Positions 1 to 7,318 of a stretch of DNA of 64,000 nt are shown piece after piece (position 1 is the first letter of the stretch; each line of letters begins with the position of its first letter). The notes beneath the pieces were generated by a model. The model was given only the letters and a program-made list of their open reading frames with translations, made no database searches and had not been told where the DNA came from. This stretch comes from Chloroflexota bacterium (GTDB lineage: Bacteria > Chloroflexota > Anaerolineae > Anaerolineales > Villigracilaceae), in the NCBI GenBank assembly GCA_016234555.1, contig JACRBJ010000071.1, forward strand, positions 39,820 to 103,819, in the 5' to 3' direction. The position numbers and the translations under genes are program-made.

Positions 1-862
1 TGTACACGGCGGAGGCGACGGGCAGGTCTTCGAGCGAGATGCTCTTTTGCGAATGGGCGGGGACGTCCAACTGACGCGCGTCGAAGAGGTCGTTTTCGAG
101 ATAGAGCGAAAGCAAAATTTTGCGGTCTGCGCCGCTGTAGTTGGTGACATCCGCGAAGAGTTGGGGGACGCCCTTCGAGGCGCGCAACGCCAGCGCGGAA
201 ATGGCGAGGTTGTCGTCCGACTGCCCGATGGGAATGTAGCGCACCTCGCCTGGCAGGGACGGCAAGCCGTTATCGGGGAGTCCGCCGTCAGAGACGATGA
301 CCACGGTGGATTTGACATCGTTGCGAGTCGCTCCCGCCGCCAGCGCGAAGGCGGCTGACCAATCCGCGCCGCCCTGGGTGACTTGTGCCTTTGAGAGCGC
401 CACCTTCAGCAGGGACTTGTCCGTCTCGGAGGCGATCAGGGTTTGAGGAGTCTGCGCCGCCAGAATCAGGGTCATGGCGGAGTCGCTGGTGAGACCGTTG
501 ATGAGAGTTAGCACGGACTTGCGCGCCTCCTCAAAGCGGGATGGCTTCACGTCGGTGGCATTCATTGAAGCGGACGCGTCCAACATGACGATGACCGAAC
601 CCGAGGTGACGACCTTCGTCTCCAGTGCGGGGCGAGCCAGTGCCGCCACCAGCGCGGCGAGAATCAGCAGTTGAAGAAATAATAAAAGATTGCGTTTGAG
701 TTTTTGCCACGGCGCGTTGGCTTGCTTCTCGCGCAGAAGTTTTTCCCATAACATGATCGAAGAGACCTGAGTCTGCTTGCGACGCAATTTGAGCATGTAT
801 AGCAAGATAATGGGAATTGCCAATGCGGAGAGAGCGAAGGCGAGCGGGGTGAGGAATTGCAT
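1..862 (-). CDS. BatA/VWA-domain membrane protein, C-terminus beyond window
   Basis: Reading the minus strand from ATG at 862 gives an open frame that runs off the left edge, with 287 codons visible. The N-terminus is a BatA-like segment: a hydrophobic helix, a basic KLRRK turn, then a second membrane helix near residues 55-75. A von Willebrand factor A domain follows, with the metal-binding MIDAS motif DASAS near residue 95 and a later VIVSDGG strand. BatA-type proteins are membrane-anchored VWA proteins usually found with MoxR and DUF58, and both lie directly upstream here. The start is 52 bases after the DUF58 stop, so it is probably in the same operon. The exact role is unknown; a chaperone or envelope-stress function is only inferred from the family. 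Confidence 0.8.
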   Translation of the reverse strand, partial: MQFLTPLAFALSALAIPIILLYMLKLRRKQTQVSSIMLWEKLLREKQANAPWQKLKRNLLLFLQLLILAALVAALARPALETKVVTSGSVIVMLDASASMNATDVKPSRFEEARKSVLTLINGLTSDSAMTLILAAQTPQTLIASETDKSLLKVALSKAQVTQGGADWSAAFALAAGATRNDVKSTVVIVSDGGLPDNGLPSLPGEVRYIPIGQSDDNLAISALALRASKGVPQLFADVTNYSGADRKILLSLYLENDLFDARQLDVPAHSQKSISLEDLPVASAVY

Positions 863-865
863 AAG

Positions 866-916
866 AAAGGATGAATGATGAAGGATAAAGGCTGAATAAA
901 ACCTTTTTACTCGTTA
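866..916. repeat. word-repeating intergenic element at DUF58 stop codon
   Basis: The gap between the DUF58 and BatA-like genes is built from slightly varied short words (AAGGATGAATGATGAAGG, then AAGGATAAAGG). It continues through TTACT/TTACTTTAC repeats that cover the DUF58 stop codon. It resembles in style, not in sequence, the elements at 1813, 2840, 12366, 39646 and 41213. The function is unknown. Confidence 0.4.
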
Positions 917-1795
917 CTTTACCATTCCTGTGCGGCGCATTTCGAGCAACAACGCCTGCTCCCACGGCTGGCTGGTGACCAAATCCAAATAGCGGATTCC
1001 GTGTTTGCGGCAGTCGGTTTGGATGGATTGAATCCAGTCGTGGACGCGGGCTTTGTACAAATTGCGCAAGCCACCGTCTATCGAGACATCCTGCTGGAAG
1101 TCGGTTTCGATGTCCACCAGTTGCAGGTCACCAGCGAGGGGTGGGTCAACTTCGTCGGGCGAGAGAACATGGATCAGCGCGGCTTCGTGTCCGCGGCTGA
1201 GCAGTTGACGCAGACCTGATTCGTATCCGTCCGCGGCGAACAGGTCGGAGATGAGAACCACCAGTCCAGCGCGGCGCGGTGGGACGGAGTAAGCTTTCAA
1301 TGAGGCATTCAGGTCGGTGTCAGCTTTGGCTTCAAGCGATTCCAAAAACTTGAACAGGCGCGGCAGAGCATAACCTCCGCGTGAGGGACTGAACTCTGCG
1401 GCGACGCGCCCACCTTGCAGAAATCCAACCGAGAGCAGATCACCAGCACCGAGGGCAATCGCGCCGATGCCCGCCGCAAGTTTGAGCGCGTAATTGAATT
1501 TGTGCTCTTCGCCGTCGCCCCAGTCCATCGAACGGGAACCGTCAATCAAGACGTACACCGCCAGGTCTTCCTCCTCCTCCAATAATTTGATGAATGGCTT
1601 TTCCAGCCGCGCGTAGATATTCCAGTCGAGACGGCGCAGGTCATCGCCCGCCGTGTAGTTGCGATAGTCCGCAAATTCCACGCTGCTGCCGCGATGCGAC
1701 GAACGCCGCTCGCCTTTGATCGCGCCAGAGCGCACGCGCGATGCGACGAGGGTAAGTTGGTTTAGCTTGCGGAGGGTGGATTCATCGAAGAGCAT
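914..1795 (-). CDS. DUF58 domain-containing protein
   Basis: This 293-residue cytoplasmic-looking protein has the DUF58 hallmark near residues 45-65, where YTAGDDLRRLDWNIYARLEK precedes an acidic stretch. A VWA-like fold follows, with a metal-site DGSRSMDWG near residue 86 and VVLISDLFA near residue 180. DUF58 proteins are partners of MoxR ATPases in operons with BatA/VWA proteins; their biochemical role is not settled. The gene lies between MoxR and the BatA-like gene on the same strand. There is no clear ribosome-binding site before its ATG, so translation may be coupled to MoxR across the 46-base palindromic spacer. Confidence 0.9.
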   Translation of the reverse strand: MLFDESTLRKLNQLTLVASRVRSGAIKGERRSSHRGSSVEFADYRNYTAGDDLRRLDWNIYARLEKPFIKLLEEEEDLAVYVLIDGSRSMDWGDGEEHKFNYALKLAAGIGAIALGAGDLLSVGFLQGGRVAAEFSPSRGGYALPRLFKFLESLEAKADTDLNASLKAYSVPPRRAGLVVLISDLFAADGYESGLRQLLSRGHEAALIHVLSPDEVDPPLAGDLQLVDIETDFQQDVSIDGGLRNLYKARVHDWIQSIQTDCRKHGIRYLDLVTSQPWEQALLLEMRRTGMVK

Positions 1796-1812
1796 GAGGA
1801 AATAAAGAAGTC

Positions 1813-1857
1813 AGAATGCAAAATGAAGAATTCTGCATTCCTCATTTTGCATTCTGC
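1813..1857. repeat. 15-bp perfect inverted repeat covering the MoxR stop codon
   Basis: Bases 1813-1827 (CAGAATGCAAAATGA) are the exact reverse complement of 1843-1857, with a 15-base loop that itself contains ATTCTGCATT. The right arm contains the TGA stop of the MoxR gene (1842-1844). A short T-run is lacking, so it is not a canonical terminator. It may be an mRNA-stabilising or attenuating hairpin inside the operon. Confidence 0.7.
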
Positions 1858-2819
1858 ATTGAATTTACAAGTTCTTCAATCACATTATCCGCCTTGACCC
1901 CCTCTGCTAACCCGTCAAAATTCAACAGAAGCCGATGTCGTAACGCCGCCTTCGCCACCGCATGGACATCCTCAAACGCCACGTTGTATCTCCCTGCCAT
2001 CAATGCGGTGACTTTGGCTCCAAGCACCAGCGCCTGTCCACCGCGCGGAGAGACGCCGTAACGGACGTACTTCTTCACCAGCGGAGAAGCGTTTGAGTCT
2101 TCGGGGTGTGTGGCGAGCATGAGTTTGGCGATGTATTCCTTGACGTGTGAGGCGATGGGAACCGTCCGCGCCAGGGCGCGCATTTCGACGATGTCCGCGC
2201 CACTGACAGCTTTATTTGCGGAAGGCGATTCCTTGCCTGTGGTACGGTCTAAAATCTCGACCATCTCGCCGACGTTGGGCAAGTCCACATTGACCTTGAA
2301 GAAGAAGCGGTCAAGCTGCGCTTCGGGCAGTGGATACGTCCCTTCCATCTCCAGCGGATTTTGAGTCGCCATCACGAAGAAGGGTTGCTCCAGTTGATAA
2401 GTCTGCTGTGCTACGGTGACAGACGCTTCCTGCATGGCTTCGAGCAGCGCGGACTGGGTCTTCGGCGTGGCGCGGTTGATTTCGTCCGCGAGAACCAGAT
2501 TCGCAAACAGCGGTCCGTGACGAAAGCGAAACTCGCGTTTGCCGTCTTCGTCGCTGAGAATCTCCGTCCCGACGATGTCGGCGGGCATCAGGTCAGGGGT
2601 GAATTGGATGCGCGAGAATTTCAAATCCAATGCCTGCCCCAGCGTGCGGATGAGCATTGTCTTACCCAAGCCTGGCACACCTTCGAGTAGCACATGTCCG
2701 CCCGCGAGTATGCTCACCAGCACATGCCGTACCACCTCGCCCTGCCCGACGATCACGCGCCCTACTTCGGTTTCAATTCGATTTGAATATTGAACAAATT
2801 TTTCTGTGGATAATGTCAT
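1842..2819 (-). CDS. MoxR-family AAA+ ATPase
   Basis: This 325-residue protein has a full AAA_3 module: Walker A EGVPGLGKT near residue 44, Walker B LVLADEINRA near residue 107, a sensor-1 MATQNP near residue 150 and the MoxR lid domain (AAA_lid_2) in the last 90 residues. MoxR ATPases act as chaperones that remodel or insert metals into VWA-containing partners. Here those partners are the downstream DUF58 and BatA-like proteins. The ATG at 2819 is preceded by a good AAGGAGA Shine-Dalgarno sequence. The stop codon lies inside a perfect hairpin. Confidence 0.93.
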   Translation of the reverse strand: MTLSTEKFVQYSNRIETEVGRVIVGQGEVVRHVLVSILAGGHVLLEGVPGLGKTMLIRTLGQALDLKFSRIQFTPDLMPADIVGTEILSDEDGKREFRFRHGPLFANLVLADEINRATPKTQSALLEAMQEASVTVAQQTYQLEQPFFVMATQNPLEMEGTYPLPEAQLDRFFFKVNVDLPNVGEMVEILDRTTGKESPSANKAVSGADIVEMRALARTVPIASHVKEYIAKLMLATHPEDSNASPLVKKYVRYGVSPRGGQALVLGAKVTALMAGRYNVAFEDVHAVAKAALRHRLLLNFDGLAEGVKADNVIEELVNSMQNAK

Positions 2820-2839
2820 GGTTTCTCCTTGAAACGTTC

Positions 2840-2859
2840 AACGTTTAAAGTTAAACGTT
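2840..2859. repeat. 20-bp inverted repeat overlapping a stop codon
   Basis: AACGTTTAA at 2840-2848 is separated by two bases from its exact complement TTAAACGTT at 2851-2859. An extra AACGTTCA word lies immediately to the left. The right arm overlaps the TAA stop of the upstream minus-strand gene (2858-2860), and the element ends shortly before the MoxR ribosome-binding site. Confidence 0.6.
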
Positions 2860-4441
2860 ATGGTTGCAACGAACCAAAATAATTCCGAATCAAATCCATG
2901 AATTGCACAGGCACTTCGCCGTTCTCCAATGCCTGACGATTGAACTGGTTATACTGCGAATAAACTTCGGTGTACGGCACGAGGCTCTCGCCATCTTCCG
3001 CAGTGGTTGGGCTGGTGCCGATGACTTCGCCATCCTCGCCCGATGTTGGCACGCCGAGGGTGTCTCCGCCTGCGCCGCCCAAAAGTGCGGGAGCATAGAT
3101 TTGTTCATAAGCGGATTCGCCGCCGTCACCTGCGCCGTTGTTTTGCTCGATTGGAGAGCTGGATGCTTCGCTCCCAGCCTGGTTGCTCTGCGGCGCAGAC
3201 CCCGACCCCGAGCCTGATCCGCTGCCTCCATTGCTTTGTCCACTCTGCTGGCTTTGACCTTGCGCCATCGCGCCGCCCTGTGACGGGGTTTGTCCACCGC
3301 CTGCCGCCACGATTTGACCTGCGCCCTGTTGTAACTGTCCAGCCGCCTGGGTTGCCATCTGCGCGGCGGTGATTTGCTGTCCCGCCTGCACCATCTGACT
3401 TGCCGCGCCAGACATTGCCTGCTGTGCGGCTGCCATATCTCCGCTGCGGATTGCCTGCGCCGCGTTCATCAATTGTTGCGCCATCTGCGGATTTGTCGCC
3501 GCCAGTGAACTTGCCATCGACTCCAACTGTTCGGCAAGTTGCTGTAAATGTTCTGGGGTCATCTGGCTCAAGTCCATGTTTGCCAGTTCGGAGGCTGCGC
3601 CCGCAAAATTTCCTTTTGCCAAATCCTTGCCAACAGCCTCCAGCGGACTACCCTCCTGAGAGGCAAGCGAACTGCCAGTTTCGGTCAGGGATTGCTGGGT
3701 TTGGAGCGCCTGCTGATCGCTCAATGCCTTCAACTCTTCGCTGGTGCGGACCAGAGTCGAGACCGCGCCTTCGACCGAAGGATTGTCTTTCAATTCCTTC
3801 ATTGCGTCTTCCAACGGCTTGGCAAGCGCTTCTTTTTGCTCGTTGGTCAACGACTCGCTGGTGTTGATTTCCTTGATGATTTCTTCGATCTCCGCTTGTT
3901 CTGCGGCGATGGCTTTCTCGACCGCACGTTGCTGGCTGGCGGCGGCAAACAAAGTCTCGCCGCGAAACCAGAGCGTGCCGATGAGCAAAGTGAAGAATAA
4001 GGCTAGGGCGAGGTCAAGCTTCGGGAATCGCAGTGGCAGGTCTCGGCGGGGACGAATTTGGCGGGACACGCTCACAGCGTCGTCCAACTGCTTTTGGACG
4101 ATTTCCACAGAATGATTTTCGTTCTGCAATTCCAACGCGGTGCTGACGCGTTCGCCGAGATGAAAGACGCGGTCGAAATATCGCGCCGCCCGCATGGGTT
4201 GAATCCGCCAAAAGTAGGCGGCAATCGCAAAGGCAAGGGGCAGGGCAGCGACGCAGAAAAGAATCAGCGCGAGAAATTCCTGCTTGAGCAGCCTGGCTTG
4301 ATATAACCCAATTCCCCCCGCCAGCAGGGACAAGCCCAACGCCGCCGCCAACCCGCGAAGATACCAGGTCAGGGCGCGTTGCAGGCGCATCCAGCGAATC
4401 CATTGTCCGAGAGTTTGGGAGAGTTGGTTGATGGTGGTCAT
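2858..4441 (-). CDS. membrane protein with coiled coil and Gln/Ala- and Gly/Ser-rich region
   Basis: No family is recognised for this 527-residue protein. Two hydrophobic helices lie near residues 28-50 and 57-78 and a third near 142-160. A long charged coiled-coil region follows (about 165-250). Next come Met/Gln/Ala-rich helices (about 280-390), a low-complexity Gly/Ser linker (about 390-425) and an acidic C-terminus. The layout suggests a membrane-anchored scaffold with a long extracytoplasmic domain. It starts one base after the stop of the upstream ABC permease and precedes MoxR, so it belongs to the operon and may be a substrate or partner of the MoxR/VWA machinery. Confidence 0.75.
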   Translation of the reverse strand: MTTINQLSQTLGQWIRWMRLQRALTWYLRGLAAALGLSLLAGGIGLYQARLLKQEFLALILFCVAALPLAFAIAAYFWRIQPMRAARYFDRVFHLGERVSTALELQNENHSVEIVQKQLDDAVSVSRQIRPRRDLPLRFPKLDLALALFFTLLIGTLWFRGETLFAAASQQRAVEKAIAAEQAEIEEIIKEINTSESLTNEQKEALAKPLEDAMKELKDNPSVEGAVSTLVRTSEELKALSDQQALQTQQSLTETGSSLASQEGSPLEAVGKDLAKGNFAGAASELANMDLSQMTPEHLQQLAEQLESMASSLAATNPQMAQQLMNAAQAIRSGDMAAAQQAMSGAASQMVQAGQQITAAQMATQAAGQLQQGAGQIVAAGGGQTPSQGGAMAQGQSQQSGQSNGGSGSGSGSGSAPQSNQAGSEASSSPIEQNNGAGDGGESAYEQIYAPALLGGAGGDTLGVPTSGEDGEVIGTSPTTAEDGESLVPYTEVYSQYNQFNRQALENGEVPVQFMDLIRNYFGSLQP

Positions 4442-4442
4442 T

Positions 4443-5351
4443 TTATCTTTCGTATCGGTTTGTGTAAAACACGATTAACCATATCATTAAAGCGGTCATT
4501 GTCACAGAGAAGACCACGTACAAAATCCACGGTGAGAAGATGGGAAAGGGAAAATTGGGCGGATAAAACATGAAGAGGAGTTGCTCCTCTGTCAGCATGA
4601 GTTCGGCGACGGCTGCGGCTGTGAACGGGTTGGTGGAAAGCAATGTCCATAGGAAGAATATGAGCAAATTCTCCTCATCCTGGGCGAGTGAGGAAAAGTT
4701 AATATCACCGTTTTGGAGCAGGATGAACACGATGCCGAGCAGGACAACGGGAAATATCAGGCTGGCGTAGGACATGACGGTTGCGACAACAGTTCGCTTT
4801 GCGATGCCTGAGAAGTAGATGCCCAGCGTGCAAAACATCAAAGTGGAGGTTGTGAGCATTACGAGCGAGATGACCAGCTCTGCCAGCCCCACGCCGCCGA
4901 GGAAGAAGGCAAGGCTTTGCAGGGGAAGCGCGGAGAGAATCAACAGCAGTAGAAATGCAACCGCCGAGCCAAGTTTGCCGAGAATCAAATCGCGGGCGGA
5001 GAGCAGGGAGACGCGCAGCAGGTCGAAGGTCTGGCGTTCCCGTTCGGAGGAGATCGCGCCCGATGTCAGCGCGGGACCGATGAAGACGATCAGCAGAAGT
5101 TCAAACATGACCACCACAGAGAAAATCCGTTTGCCAAGTTTCTGCAGTTCGTTGGGTCCAATAGCCGGGGCGTACCATCTGTTTATGGAATAGTAGTACA
5201 TCCCCACAATCGCCAGGCTGATCAGCGCGAGGTATGCCGTCAGCAAGAGGAATCCCTGTCTGCCTCGCATCCTGCCTTTTAGTTCCTTCGATATGATGGG
5301 ATTGTCCAGCGCTTTTTTGACGAAATTCCAGTGGAGGGCTTTTTCCTGCAT
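4443..5351 (-). CDS. ABC-2 type transporter permease
   Basis: The 302-residue integral membrane protein has about six hydrophobic helices and an N-terminal DNPIISKELKGRMRGRQG block shared with the next gene. GPALTSGAISSERER follows the second helix, as is typical of ABC-2 permeases working with a CcmA-like ATPase. The frame could open at 5396, but that ATG lies inside a perfect hairpin. The ATG at 5351 gives an N-terminus closer to that of the paralogue and is preferred. With its paralogue and the ATPase it should form a heterodimeric exporter; the substrate is unknown. Confidence 0.88.
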   Translation of the reverse strand: MQEKALHWNFVKKALDNPIISKELKGRMRGRQGFLLLTAYLALISLAIVGMYYYSINRWYAPAIGPNELQKLGKRIFSVVVMFELLLIVFIGPALTSGAISSERERQTFDLLRVSLLSARDLILGKLGSAVAFLLLLILSALPLQSLAFFLGGVGLAELVISLVMLTTSTLMFCTLGIYFSGIAKRTVVATVMSYASLIFPVVLLGIVFILLQNGDINFSSLAQDEENLLIFFLWTLLSTNPFTAAAVAELMLTEEQLLFMFYPPNFPFPIFSPWILYVVFSVTMTALMIWLIVFYTNRYER

Positions 5352-5361
5352 GGTTGTTTTC

Positions 5362-5396
5362 TTGTTCCATTGGGGGCTTAGCCCCCAATGGAACAA
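5362..5396. repeat. 35-bp perfect palindromic hairpin between paralogous permease genes
   Basis: Bases 5362-5378 pair without mismatch to 5380-5396 around a single central T, the core being GGGGGCT-T-AGCCCCC. It sits in the 51-base gap between the two ABC permease genes and lacks a T-run on the minus strand. It is more likely a processing or stabilising hairpin or a REP-like element than an intrinsic terminator. Confidence 0.75.
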
Positions 5397-5402
5397 CTTG
5401 AA

Positions 5403-6350
5403 TTATCGGTCGGGACGGTTGACAAAGTAAACGCTCAAGCTGATCAACACGACGGTCAGGACGATGTAAAAGGCGACGTAGATGATCCACGGCGAGGGCA
5501 GGGTAAGGGACGTGTTCCCAAAAAAACTGCTGGTCGTGAGGTAAAGGCTTTGATCCTCGATCAGGATCGCTTCACTCATGACCGCCGCAAAGAGCGAGTT
5601 GGTGGAAAACAAAAACCAGACCGCGATGGTCATGATGTTCTCGAGCGGGGTGGGTTGCGGGTTGTTGTAGCCGAAAAAATAGGAGTCGAAGGCGCTGATG
5701 AAAAAAAGCAGCATGATGAAGAAAATAAACGAGACCAGGATCGTCGCGTAGGAGAAGACGGTGGCGATCAGGGTGCGCTGTGCGAAACTGGAAAAGAACA
5801 TTCCCAGTGAGCAGAAAAAGACGGCAGTGACGACCAGCATCAGGGTGGAGATTACAATTTCCGCCATGCCCACGCCGCCGAGGAAGAAGGCAAGGCTTTG
5901 CAGGGGAATCGCGGTGAAGATCAACAGGAGCAGGAACGCGGTGGCGGAGCCGAGTTTTCCAAGCACGATGGAACGCGCCGAGAGCAGGGATGTTTTCAAT
6001 AGGTCGATGGTCTTGCGCTCGCGCTCCGAGGAGATCGCGCCGGATGTCAGCGCGGGACCGATGAACCCAAGCATCAACAGCTCAAGCAGAACCACCGTGC
6101 TGAAAATGACCTTGCCGACGGTTTGCAGAAATCCGGGGTCGCTGTTCGAGAGGCTGCCATCCACTGTGAGCAGGAGGTAGATCAGGACAATGAAAAAACT
6201 GATCAGCGAGAGATACGCAGTGATGTTGATGACGCCCATGCGCCCCCTCATCCTGCCTTTCAATTCCTTGGTGATGATGGGGTTGTCGATGATGCGGCTG
6301 AAAAAATCCTTCAGCGCGGAGGGTTTGTTTTTTGCCGTCTCGACGCTCAT
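5403..6350 (-). CDS. ABC-2 type transporter permease (paralogue)
   Basis: This 315-residue membrane protein shares its N-terminal DNPIITKELKGRMRGRMG block with the gene at 4443-5351. The central GPALTSGAISSERER segment and the AFLLLLIFTAIPLQSLAFFL helix are shared as well, which marks a tandem duplication. About six membrane helices are visible. The start overlaps the stop of the ATPase gene by four bases (ATGA type), so the two are translationally coupled. It probably pairs with the other permease to make an asymmetric membrane channel. Confidence 0.9.
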   Translation of the reverse strand: MSVETAKNKPSALKDFFSRIIDNPIITKELKGRMRGRMGVINITAYLSLISFFIVLIYLLLTVDGSLSNSDPGFLQTVGKVIFSTVVLLELLMLGFIGPALTSGAISSERERKTIDLLKTSLLSARSIVLGKLGSATAFLLLLIFTAIPLQSLAFFLGGVGMAEIVISTLMLVVTAVFFCSLGMFFSSFAQRTLIATVFSYATILVSFIFFIMLLFFISAFDSYFFGYNNPQPTPLENIMTIAVWFLFSTNSLFAAVMSEAILIEDQSLYLTTSSFFGNTSLTLPSPWIIYVAFYIVLTVVLISLSVYFVNRPDR

Positions 6351-7318
6351 GACACGATTCCCTTTGTGGCGCGCATGAACACCTCTTCGAGGTTGTTCGA
6401 TTCCTCGCTGAAATGGATCACGGGGAAGCCCTGCGCGAGCAGTTTAGCCAGCAGTTGATGGAGGTCTTCGTCGTTGCCGGTGAAATCCACTTCGAGGAAG
6501 GCGCGCCCGTTATCCACTGCGCGGACTTCGGATACGCCGCCCGTCGCTTGAAGCATTGCCTGAGCCTCATCCCTGCGATCCAGCAAGCCGATGTGAAGCT
6601 GGCGATGCGGCATGACGTGCGCGCTTAATTGTTCGAGCGTGCCGAGCGCCACCAGCTTTCCATCCTCGATGATTCCCACGCGGGTGCAGAGTTCGCCGAC
6701 GTCTGCGAGGATGTGACTGGAGAAAAGGATGGTCTTGCCGAGACGCGCCACTTCCAAAAGCAGCTCGCGGATTTCGACCCTGGCGCGGGGGTCCAGGCCC
6801 GAAGCTGGTTCGTCGAGGACGAGAATGCTTGGGTCGTGGATCAGCACGCGGGCGATGCCCAGCCGCTGTTTGAGTCCCGTCGAAAGCGTGTCCACCATGT
6901 CGTCGCGGCGGTGTCCCAAATCCACAAGTTCGAGCAGGTCGTTGATCAAATGCGCCCTCTGCTGCGGATGGATTTTGTAGCACGCGCCGAAGAAGTCGAG
7001 ATACTCCTGCACGGTCATGTCGCCGTAGACGCCGAACGAGTCGGGCATGAAACCGATCTGGCGGCGGACGTCGTTGGGTTTGTGGCGGATCGAATGTCCG
7101 CCGACGTAAATCTCGCCGTGATCGGGTTTGAGCAGGGTCACGAGCATGCGCATGGTGGTGGTTTTACCCGCGCCGTTGGGACCCACCAGCCCGAAGATTT
7201 CGCCGCCTTCGATGTTGAAGTCGAGGCTGTTCACGGCAATCCGCTCCCTGGTTTTGCCCGTCAGGGTGCGCGTTTTGAAACGTTTGGTCAGGTTCCTGAA
7301 TTCGATGATCGGACTCAT
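6347..7318 (-). CDS. ABC transporter ATP-binding protein
   Basis: This 323-residue ATPase is of the CcmA/drug-export (ABC-2) class. It shows Walker A GPNGAGKTT near residue 46, a Q-loop IGFMPDSFGVYG, an LSTGLKQRLGIARVL signature near residue 145, Walker B ILVLDEPASGLDP and the H-loop FSSHIL. The C-terminal 90 residues form the accessory domain common in this class. It overlaps both neighbours by four bases, so the 792-residue protein, the ATPase and the permease are made as one coupled unit. The substrate cannot be told from sequence. Confidence 0.95.
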   Translation of the reverse strand: MSPIIEFRNLTKRFKTRTLTGKTRERIAVNSLDFNIEGGEIFGLVGPNGAGKTTTMRMLVTLLKPDHGEIYVGGHSIRHKPNDVRRQIGFMPDSFGVYGDMTVQEYLDFFGACYKIHPQQRAHLINDLLELVDLGHRRDDMVDTLSTGLKQRLGIARVLIHDPSILVLDEPASGLDPRARVEIRELLLEVARLGKTILFSSHILADVGELCTRVGIIEDGKLVALGTLEQLSAHVMPHRQLHIGLLDRRDEAQAMLQATGGVSEVRAVDNGRAFLEVDFTGNDEDLHQLLAKLLAQGFPVIHFSEESNNLEEVFMRATKGIVS

